Part shown: one piece after another, positions 1-5,721 of the stretch
Numbering within the stretch: the stretch's first letter is position 1
Layout of the letters: each line of letters opens with the position of its first letter
Source: Sphingobacteriaceae bacterium
GTDB lineage: Bacteria > Bacteroidota > Bacteroidia > B-17B0 > Aurantibacillaceae
Assembly: GCA_023251695.1 (NCBI GenBank)
Contig: JAHEYE010000077.1
Location: 1 to 12,491, forward strand
Reading direction: 5' to 3'
DNA length: 12,491 nucleotides
The notes under the pieces: generated by a model
Seen by the model: the letters and a program-made list of their open reading frames with translations, nothing else
What the model was told of the DNA's origin: nothing
Databases searched by the model: none
Position numbers and translations under genes: made by a program

Positions 1-46
1 ATAAATGATTTTGGTAAATTGCCTCTGTTAATTTTACTTAAAATAA

Positions 47-1279
47 ATGGACAGGTTTACCGGAGTCATAGGCATTATTGTTATTCTAGGTATTGCTTAT
101 TTGTTGTCGAACAATAAAAAGGCGATTAATTACCGATTAGTAATTAGTGGAATCGGTTTACAGTTAGCTATTGCTTTACTGGTACTAAAAGTTCCATTTA
201 TAACAAATTTTTTCGCCTGGATCGGAAGAGGAATGGGGAAGATTGAGCAATTTGCTACGCAAGGTGCCGCGTTTGCATACGGTGGAATAATGGTGGATAA
301 ACATGACGGAACGTCAATGGGTTTTGGCGCTCCTCATACTTTTGTTTTTGCTTTCACAGTTACAGCCACAATTATTTTTGTTTGTGTGCTGGTCGCAGTT
401 TTATATCACATCGGATTCATGCAAAAAGTGGTTGCTATTATTGCACGCGCCATGAATTTTATTATGCGGGTAAGTGGGGCAGAGGCATTGAGTAATATTG
501 CCAGCGCATTTGTCGGCCAAGTAGAAGCGCAGGTAATGATCCGTCCGTATTTACCAACAATGACCAAAAGTGAATTGATGGCATCGATGGCAGGAAGTAT
601 GGCTTGTATTGCGGGCGGAATTTTAATTGTGTACGTAAACATGGGCGCGCGTGCTGAATATTTATTGACTGCAAGTTTAATGGCTGCGCCTGCTGCTTTA
701 GTTATTTCAAAAATAATTTATCCTGAAACCGAAGAATCACAAACTAAAGGCGAAGTTAAACTGGAAGTGAAAAGTCCGTACACAAATATTATCGATGCAG
801 TTTCTCACGGTGCCGCTGATGGCATGAAGATTGCAATTAATGTAATTGCGATGTTAATCGGCTTCATTGCTTTAATAGCTTTAATAAATTATGGTCTCGG
901 AAAAATTTGGTCGCCACTTTCCTTAGATTATATTTTCGGAAAAATATTTTATCCCTTAGCCTGGTGTATGGGTGTACCGGAAGCAGATGTGCAACAGGTT
1001 GCTACGATTATGGGACAAAAACTTACCATTAACGAGTTTGTAGCTTTTGATACCTTAACGCATCATTTAGCAAAACCGTTAAGTGATAAAGCATTAATCA
1101 TTGTAAGCTTTGCTATTTGTGGATTCGCTAATTTCTCTTCAGTAGGAATGCAAATTGGAGGTATTGGCGCATTAGCTCCTGAACGTCGTGCCGATTTAGC
1201 TAAATTGGGAATACGTGCTCTTATTGCCGGTACTTTGGCTTCTTATCTATCGGCGACTATTGCAGGGATGTTGGTTTAA
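47..1279 (+). CDS. Concentrative nucleoside transporter (CNT/NupC family)
   Basis: This 410-residue inner-membrane protein has the usual length for bacterial CNT carriers, which take up nucleosides by proton or sodium symport. Hydrophobic segments run through the whole chain, with an N-terminal helix at about 5-20. The family signature G-x-K-x3-N-E-F-V-A is present as GQKLTINEFVAF at 323-334. The first substrate-binding loop appears as GQVEAQ at 157-162 and the second as CGFANFSSVG at 358-367; in solved CNT structures these contact base and ribose. The usual Thr or Ser of the first motif (GQTE) is Val159 here, which may alter base recognition. The ATG follows an AT-rich leader with no Shine-Dalgarno. 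TAATTTTA at 29-36 is one base off the -7 consensus and is only a weak promoter candidate. The family call is secure; ion and substrate specificity are not known. Confidence 0.95.
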   Translation: MDRFTGVIGIIVILGIAYLLSNNKKAINYRLVISGIGLQLAIALLVLKVPFITNFFAWIGRGMGKIEQFATQGAAFAYGGIMVDKHDGTSMGFGAPHTFVFAFTVTATIIFVCVLVAVLYHIGFMQKVVAIIARAMNFIMRVSGAEALSNIASAFVGQVEAQVMIRPYLPTMTKSELMASMAGSMACIAGGILIVYVNMGARAEYLLTASLMAAPAALVISKIIYPETEESQTKGEVKLEVKSPYTNIIDAVSHGAADGMKIAINVIAMLIGFIALIALINYGLGKIWSPLSLDYIFGKIFYPLAWCMGVPEADVQQVATIMGQKLTINEFVAFDTLTHHLAKPLSDKALIIVSFAICGFANFSSVGMQIGGIGALAPERRADLAKLGIRALIAGTLASYLSATIAGMLV

Positions 1280-1290
1280 TTAAAAAACTT

Positions 1291-1325
1291 CCCTAAATCC
1301 TTTCTCCTATATCCTAAATCCTCAA
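1291..1325. repeat. Degenerate heptamer array upstream of the ABC-F promoter
   Basis: Five consecutive 7-bp units start at 1291, 1298, 1305, 1312 and 1319. Each begins YCCT (CCCT once, TCCT four times) and the consensus is TCCTAAA. The array ends 8 bp before the -7 element at 1334. It covers the place where a -33 element would lie, and no clear TTG is seen there. Confidence 0.75.
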
Positions 1326-1333
1326 TAATTCCC

Positions 1334-1341
1334 TATCTTTG
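1334..1341 (+). promoter_or_regulatory. Bacteroidota -7 promoter element for the ABC-F gene
   Basis: TATCTTTG is an exact match to TAnnTTTG, and the following GCA is also typical. Transcription would start at about 1346-1348, giving a 5' untranslated leader of roughly 45 nt before the ATG at 1393. No convincing -33 TTG is visible at the expected distance. Confidence 0.75.
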
Positions 1342-1345
1342 CACC

Positions 1346-1387
1346 CGAATTTGGAATTCTTAATTCTGCATTCATAATTCATAATTG
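1346..1387. repeat. Degenerate heptamer array filling the ABC-F leader
   Basis: Six consecutive 7-bp units start at 1346, 1353, 1360, 1367, 1374 and 1381 with consensus NNAATTC. The first ends in T and the last in G, and the unit at 1367 has CATTC. The AATTC core keeps one 7-bp register, which is also shared by an AATTC at 1327, upstream of the promoter. The array occupies nearly the whole predicted untranslated leader. TAAGG follows at 1388-1392, directly against the start codon and too close for normal Shine-Dalgarno pairing. Confidence 0.75.
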
Positions 1388-1392
1388 TAAGG

Positions 1393-3306
1393 ATGATCTC
1401 GGTTAATTCAGTAACAGTCGCTTTTGGTGGAACTCCTTTGTTCGATAATATTTCTTTTCTCATAAACCCGAACGACAGAATTGGATTGGCAGGAAGAAAC
1501 GGTGCCGGAAAAAGTACCATGCTTAAATTATTGGCCGGCGAACAAAACCCGACAAAAGGTGAAGTTGCAATACCCAGAGATTGTACCATCGGTTATTTAC
1601 CTCAGGACATGATTCATCAACACGGCAAAACTGTTTATGAAGAAACTGAATCGGCTTACCTCGAAGTAAAAAAATTACAAAAACGTTTAGAAGTCATCAA
1701 TACTCAATTGCAAACACGTACCGATTACGAAAGTGATGAATACATGAAACTGATTGAAGAGCTCACTGATATTAATCACCGCTTGGATATTATTGGTGTT
1801 GATAATATGGAAGCCGAGATCGAAAAAATATTAAAAGGTTTAGGTTTCGATCGCAAAGAGTTTTCACGCAAAACTTCAGAATTAAGCGGCGGTTGGCGAA
1901 TGCGGATTGAACTCGCCAAATTATTATTACAAAAGCCGGATGTATTATTATTAGATGAACCAACCAATCATTTAGATATTGAAGCCATTCAATGGCTTGA
2001 AGAATTTATGGAAACGTTTGCAGGTGCTGTGGTGTTGATTAGTCACGATAAAGCATTTCTGGATAATATTACAAAACGCACCATCGAAATTGTAAATCAA
2101 AAAATTTACGATTACAAAACTAATTACTCGCACTATTTAATTTTGCGTGCCGAGCGGAAAGAACAACAAGAGAACGCACAAAAAAATCAACAAAAAATCA
2201 TCAACCAAACGGAAGTATTAATTGATAAATACCGCGCCAAAGCAAGTAAGGCGGCCTTTGCTCAATCCTTAATTAAAAAATTGGATCGTATGGAAAAGGT
2301 GGAAGTGGATGAAGATAATAATGCGGCTATGTATTTCCGTTTTCCTCCGCCGGCTCACAGCGGTAAAATTGTTATTACAGCTGAAGGTGCAGGAAAGGAA
2401 TACGGCCCAAAACGAATTTTTTCAGATGCTAATTTTATTATAGCTAAAGGTGAAAAAATTGGGTTTGTGGGAAGAAATGGTGAAGGAAAATCAACCATGA
2501 TGAAAATGATTGCTAACCAAATTAAATTTGAAGGTGATGTGAAATTAGGTCATGGCGTGTTGATGGGTTATTTTGAACAGGATCAGGAAGAAAAATTAGA
2601 ACAGGATAAAACTGTTTTTCAAACAATTGATGATTTAGCGGCTGGCGATATCAGAAAGAGAGTCAGAAATTTATTGGGCGCGTTTTTATTTAGCGGTGAT
2701 GATATTGAAAAGAAAGTTAAAGTATTAAGCGGGGGAGAGCGCGGACGTTTAGCGTTATGTAAACTGTTATTAGAACCTTATAATTTATTATTGTTAGATG
2801 AGCCAACCAATCACTTGGATATCCGCTCGAAAGAAATTTTGAAGCAAGCCTTGATGGATTATGAAGGAACTATTGTGATGGTGAGTCATGACAGGGATTT
2901 CATGAAAGGAATGTGTACCCGATTGTTTGAATTCAGGGATGGACATTTAAAAGAACATTTAGGCGGTATTGAAGATTTTATGGAGTTACGTAAGGTTGAG
3001 CGTTTAAATGAATTGGATTTGGATAAGTCAGGTGTAAAGAAAGAAGTTGTGATTGAAAAGAAGAAGCCTGAAGTAAATCAAAACGAACAGGAACAAAAAC
3101 AAATCCGCAACCAAATAAAAAAATCAGAAGCTGAAATTGAAAAACTGGAAACTGAAATTAAAATCTGCGATGAAAAATTATCTAATCCCGATACCCAAAA
3201 TCAAGCTGTAAACGATAAAGAATTTATGAGTAATTACAGTTCTTTAAAAACGCAGTTAGAAAAAGAAATGCAGAATTGGGAATCACTTTCCTCTAAACTG
3301 TCATAA
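1393..3306 (+). CDS. ABC-F family ATPase (ribosome-associated translation factor type)
   Basis: This 637-residue soluble protein has two ATP-binding cassettes and no membrane segments, the ABC-F architecture. ABC-F proteins enter the ribosomal E site and act on stalled or initiating ribosomes; some confer resistance to ribosome-targeting antibiotics. Cassette 1 has Walker A GRNGAGKST (34-42), signature LSGGW (164-168) and Walker B LLLDEPTNHLD (185-195). Cassette 2 has GRNGEGKST (360-368), LSGGE (445-449) and LLLLDEPTNHLD (465-476). The charged interdomain linker at about 250-310 corresponds to the P-site tRNA interaction motif. The tail from about 560 to 635 is rich in Lys, Glu and Gln and probably forms a coiled coil, as in Uup/YdiF-type members. 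That tail and the linker suggest a housekeeping ABC-F rather than a dedicated resistance factor, but subfamily needs a phylogeny. The upstream gene is 113 bp away and an own promoter is evident. Confidence 0.95.
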   Translation: MISVNSVTVAFGGTPLFDNISFLINPNDRIGLAGRNGAGKSTMLKLLAGEQNPTKGEVAIPRDCTIGYLPQDMIHQHGKTVYEETESAYLEVKKLQKRLEVINTQLQTRTDYESDEYMKLIEELTDINHRLDIIGVDNMEAEIEKILKGLGFDRKEFSRKTSELSGGWRMRIELAKLLLQKPDVLLLDEPTNHLDIEAIQWLEEFMETFAGAVVLISHDKAFLDNITKRTIEIVNQKIYDYKTNYSHYLILRAERKEQQENAQKNQQKIINQTEVLIDKYRAKASKAAFAQSLIKKLDRMEKVEVDEDNNAAMYFRFPPPAHSGKIVITAEGAGKEYGPKRIFSDANFIIAKGEKIGFVGRNGEGKSTMMKMIANQIKFEGDVKLGHGVLMGYFEQDQEEKLEQDKTVFQTIDDLAAGDIRKRVRNLLGAFLFSGDDIEKKVKVLSGGERGRLALCKLLLEPYNLLLLDEPTNHLDIRSKEILKQALMDYEGTIVMVSHDRDFMKGMCTRLFEFRDGHLKEHLGGIEDFMELRKVERLNELDLDKSGVKKEVVIEKKKPEVNQNEQEQKQIRNQIKKSEAEIEKLETEIKICDEKLSNPDTQNQAVNDKEFMSNYSSLKTQLEKEMQNWESLSSKLS

Positions 3307-3310
3307 TTTT

Positions 3311-3371
3311 CCTCCCCTTTTTTAAGGGGAGGTGGATCGCGTTAGCGAGACGGAGGGGTCGAAGTCCACCC
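3311..3371. repeat. REP-like GC-rich palindromic element
   Basis: A GC-rich island lies between the convergent ABC-F and acetyltransferase genes. CCTCCCCTT (3311-3319) and AAGGGGAGG (3324-3332) form a perfect 9-bp stem with a TTTT loop. A second hairpin has TCGC (3337-3340) and GCGA (3345-3348) around GTTA. GGTGGA (3331-3336) could alternatively pair with TCCACC (3365-3370) to enclose it. Neither strand has a U-tract after the stem, so it is not a standard intrinsic terminator, though the structure may still stop transcription or protect 3' ends. Its look (CCTCCCC hairpin followed by a variant ending GGAGGGGTC) resembles dispersed intergenic repeats that I recall from Bacteroidota genomes. 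I see only this one copy in the window. Confidence 0.65.
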
Positions 3372-3857
3372 CATAACAAAATCATTCATCACGTAACCAT
3401 TGCCAATATCAAAGTCGGCAACGCTTTCAATTTTAAATCCATTCTTAAAATAGAAATTGATAGACTTAAAGTTTTGACGGTTTACTGTTAGTTTCATTTG
3501 TGCTGGATTCAATAGCTTCAACAAAGCATGATGCGCTTCAGTACCGCTACCTTTTCCTGCTAGAGTTTGGTCTAAATAAAATTTCTGAATAAAATAGCCA
3601 TCAACACTGTTTTCAATTTTACTCACCCCAATAAATCCGATGTTCATATTGTTTTGTCTGATAAAATAAAAGCTGTGTCCTTTAACGGTAATTTGTTCGT
3701 TTAGACTTTTAACACTGTACATCATATCCAACATATAATTGATTTGGTCAATGCTTATGATGTCGGGATAATGCTGATGCCATACAATATTTGCAAGCCG
3801 AGCAATCTCAGGAATATCCTCTTCTTTCGCTTTTATTAAGTGCACCGTTGTTGGCAT
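3342..3857 (-). CDS. GNAT family N-acetyltransferase
   Basis: This 171-residue cytoplasmic protein belongs to the GNAT superfamily, which transfers acetyl from acetyl-CoA to an amine; the substrate is unknown. Motif A is seen at about 89-108, with the acetyl-CoA pyrophosphate loop as LAGKGSGTEA (99-108). Motif B follows as LTVNRQNFKSINFYFKNGF (123-141), with the typical N-x-x-x-x-x-FY-x-x-x-GF pattern. I chose the ATG at 3857 (MPTTVHLIKA) because the start at 3884 would overlap smpB and adds nine residues not typical of the fold. The end is odd: after GYVMNDFVM, where relatives usually stop within a few residues, it reads GWTSTPPSR and terminates inside the REP-like element. The stop codon (3342-3344) lies in the small GTTA loop. 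Its own promoter may be TATTTTAG (3892-3885, minus strand), one mismatch from consensus. Confidence 0.88.
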   Translation of the reverse strand: MPTTVHLIKAKEEDIPEIARLANIVWHQHYPDIISIDQINYMLDMMYSVKSLNEQITVKGHSFYFIRQNNMNIGFIGVSKIENSVDGYFIQKFYLDQTLAGKGSGTEAHHALLKLLNPAQMKLTVNRQNFKSINFYFKNGFKIESVADFDIGNGYVMNDFVMGWTSTPPSR

Positions 3858-3865
3858 TGTATTAG

Positions 3866-3873
3866 TATATTTG
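3866..3873 (+). promoter_or_regulatory. Bacteroidota -7 element directly upstream of smpB
   Basis: TATATTTG is an exact TAnnTTTG match lying in the 20-bp gap between the divergent acetyltransferase and smpB starts. The GTG of smpB is only 4 bases past the final G, so transcription would begin at or next to the start codon and the mRNA would be leaderless or nearly so. A TTG at 3848-3850 is closer than the usual -33 spacing. Confidence 0.6.
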
Positions 3874-3877
3874 TAAT

Positions 3878-4333
3878 GTGGCAACTAAAATACTCAATAA
3901 CGTTAACATAGAAAACCGACGCGCTAAATTCGACTATCAATTTATCGAAAAACTGGTAGCAGGAATGGTTTTAACCGGAACGGAGATAAAATCCATCCGC
4001 GAAGGAAAGGCTGCTTTGGTGGATAGTTATTGTTATTTCCGTAACTCTGAGCTTTACATAAAGAACATGCACATCGCCGAATATTCGGAGGGCACCCATT
4101 ATAACCACGAACCCAACCGCGAAAGGAAATTATTACTGAGTAAAACAGAATTAAACAAACTACAGAAAAAATTAAAAGATCAGGGCTTAACAGTCATACC
4201 TGTCCGCTTATTTATTTCGCAAAGTGGTTATGCTAAATTGGAAATAGCTCTCGCGAAGGGTAAAAAGGAATTTGACAAACGTGAATCCATTAAAAAACGC
4301 GATACCGAACGTGAGATCAACCGTAAACTTTAA
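3878..4333 (+). CDS. smpB: SsrA (tmRNA)-binding protein SmpB
   Basis: This 151-residue protein matches SmpB over its full length. SmpB binds tmRNA and brings it to ribosomes stalled on broken messages (trans-translation). The OB-fold core shows GTEIKSIREGKA (34-45) and the conserved HEPNRERKLLL segment (77-87). The C-terminal tail, which probes the empty mRNA channel, carries KGKKEFDKRESIKKRD (127-142). The start is GTG at 3878, giving MATKILNN; the overlapping ATG at 3876 is out of frame. The gene heads a chain with two lipoprotein genes, the next starting 23 bp before its stop. No tmRNA gene is visible in the window. Identification is secure; the exact start is less so because a -7 element sits almost against it. 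Confidence 0.97.
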   Translation: MATKILNNVNIENRRAKFDYQFIEKLVAGMVLTGTEIKSIREGKAALVDSYCYFRNSELYIKNMHIAEYSEGTHYNHEPNRERKLLLSKTELNKLQKKLKDQGLTVIPVRLFISQSGYAKLEIALAKGKKEFDKRESIKKRDTEREINRKL

Positions 4334-5102
4334 AATTATTATTTTATGTTTTCTTCTGAGCGGCTGTGCGGTGCGTTCCATTTATATTCCCGTTAGTCAA
4401 AACACACCTTTATTCGGAAAGGAAAAAGCGATTCAGGCAAATGCGTATGTAGGAACAAATCATATTGAACTGCAGGCGGCTCATAATCCGCTTAAAAAAC
4501 TGGCTGTTTGTGGAAATATTAATTTTGGCTCAGGAATTTCAATCTACGATTTAGCATTAGGTACTTACGGACACGGTTCCAATTCAAACTGGCGTTACGA
4601 AACATTTATTGGTTACGGGTACAATACTAATTTTGCGTTTCAGACAACCAATTATAATTCGCTGCTAAATCAACCAATAAAAAACTATGAGGTGCGTTCA
4701 ATTTACCAAAAGGCATATCTGCAGCCGGCAGTTGGTTATTTTAATGCAATAAAAATGTATAAAATGACTTATTCATTTTCTTTATCGGCGCGGATGTCTG
4801 CGTTGCATTTTTCAACTTATTCATTCCGTGAGATAGACGATACAGCAACAACCAACAGCGGACAAACTGTTTATCTCAAAAACATAAATTACCGCGATAA
4901 GTATTTGTATTTACTGGAGCCTTGTTTTACCAATAAGGTCGGATTAAAAAATGTGTATGCCCTTTTGCAGTTTCAGGCTATCATTCCGTATTCCGATCAG
5001 ATTGACATCAGGAATACTGTTTTTGCGGAGGCGTTTATTTTTAGCGTTGGCTTGCAATATAATTTTACTTTTAAAGAAAAAAAGGTTGCTCCGAAAGATT
5101 AG
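4311..5102 (+). CDS. Lipoprotein of unknown function, probably beta-rich
   Basis: I do not recognise this family. From GTG at 4311 it encodes 263 residues that begin with a clean lipoprotein signal: a basic start, a hydrophobic stretch IIILCFLL (9-16) and lipobox LSGC with Cys19. An in-frame TTG at 4272 would add 13 residues in front and weaken the signal, so GTG is preferred. The mature part alternates short aromatic-rich strands (for example WRYETFIGYGYNTNF, YSFSLSARMSALHFS) and closes with FSVGLQYNF before a charged tail. This suggests a beta-barrel or beta-sandwich on the outer membrane; the placement is inference. It overlaps smpB by 23 bp and the next gene by 17 bp, so translation is probably coupled and the three genes probably share one transcript. 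Confidence 0.8.
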   Translation: MRSTVNFKIIILCFLLSGCAVRSIYIPVSQNTPLFGKEKAIQANAYVGTNHIELQAAHNPLKKLAVCGNINFGSGISIYDLALGTYGHGSNSNWRYETFIGYGYNTNFAFQTTNYNSLLNQPIKNYEVRSIYQKAYLQPAVGYFNAIKMYKMTYSFSLSARMSALHFSTYSFREIDDTATTNSGQTVYLKNINYRDKYLYLLEPCFTNKVGLKNVYALLQFQAIIPYSDQIDIRNTVFAEAFIFSVGLQYNFTFKEKKVAPKD

Positions 5103-5721
5103 TATATTTTTTATCGGCATTTTTGTTTTGCATTCCTGCTATCTCTTAGGCCCGTCGCCCCGTAAAAGACTAAGTCAGTGCGGAAAAATAAAACCATTAG
5201 ATGTCGCAATTGTTCCCGGTCTGCCTTTATATAACGGACAATGGGATACGCTTTTGAAAACGCGCATACTTTGGTCGGTTTACTTGTATAAGCGTGGTTA
5301 CATAAAAAATATTATTTTTTCGGGTAATGCTGTTTATACTAAATGGCGTGAAGGAAATTGTATGGCGGATATCGCAAAAAAACTGGGCGTTAGTGAAGAG
5401 CATATTTTTGTGGATACAATAGCTGAACACAGTACCGAAAATTTATTTTACGGGAATGAATTAGCGGCGAAGAAAGGATTTAAGACAATTGCATTGGCAA
5501 GTGATCCGTTTCAATGCGGAATGTTGCATAAATTTGCAAGGAAGAAAATGAAGACTAAAATTTATTTTCTGCCGGTAATTTTCGATTCTATTCAAAAAGA
5601 TTTTAATGTGAATGTGGTTTTAGATACCACTTTAAACATTAAACCGGGTTTTGTTCCTTTGGAAGAGCGGCAAAGCAAAAAGCAAAGATTGAACGGAACA
5701 AGGGGTAAGAATATTAAATAG
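5086..5721 (+). CDS. DUF218/YdcF-SanA-like lipoprotein
   Basis: This 211-residue protein resembles DUF218 proteins (YdcF, SanA, ElyC), exported Rossmann-like proteins linked in other bacteria to envelope integrity; no reaction is assigned. DUF218 hallmarks in order are DVAIVPG (39-45), an R-x-x-x-x-x-x-LY segment (60-68), the strand IKNIIFSG (73-80), the acidic H-S-T-E-N motif (115-119) and FKTIALASDPFQ (132-143). The reading frame is open upstream to 4951, but TTG at 5086 gives a good lipoprotein signal with lipobox LHSC and Cys18. This start overlaps the preceding gene by 17 bp. AAAG about 10 bases upstream could weakly aid initiation. The C-terminus is basic (QSKKQRLNGTRGKNIK). It converges on the VWA gene with an 8-bp overlap and no hairpin between. 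Confidence 0.82.
   Translation: MLRKISIFFIGIFVLHSCYLLGPSPRKRLSQCGKIKPLDVAIVPGLPLYNGQWDTLLKTRILWSVYLYKRGYIKNIIFSGNAVYTKWREGNCMADIAKKLGVSEEHIFVDTIAEHSTENLFYGNELAAKKGFKTIALASDPFQCGMLHKFARKKMKTKIYFLPVIFDSIQKDFNVNVVLDTTLNIKPGFVPLEERQSKKQRLNGTRGKNIK

Noticed and set aside
1314..1589. Antisense reading frame over the ABC-F start and heptamer array
   Set aside because: It is the shadow of a strongly supported gene and its C-terminal part is translated repeat; no family features.
3311..3332. Perfect 9-bp hairpin just after the ABC-F stop as a rho-independent terminator
   Set aside because: No run of T follows the stem on either strand; the T run is in the loop. It fits a REP-like palindrome better, though it could still affect transcript ends.
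3858..3884. Longer acetyltransferase start at 3884
   Set aside because: It overlaps the smpB start and adds nine residues before a well-placed ATG that begins the typical GNAT N-terminus.
4272..4310. TTG at 4272 as the start of the lipoprotein gene
   Set aside because: It would put 13 extra residues before the signal peptide and lengthen the smpB overlap to 62 bp; GTG at 4311 gives a standard lipoprotein signal.
4271..4310. TTGACA inside smpB as an E. coli-type -35 box
   Set aside because: Bacteroidota promoters use TAnnTTTG at -7, no matching downstream element is present, and the site is within coding sequence.
4951..5085. Upstream extension of the DUF218 gene to 4951
   Set aside because: The added residues overlap the preceding gene almost entirely, are Arg/Phe-rich without a fold signature, and would bury the lipobox signal that starts at 5086.
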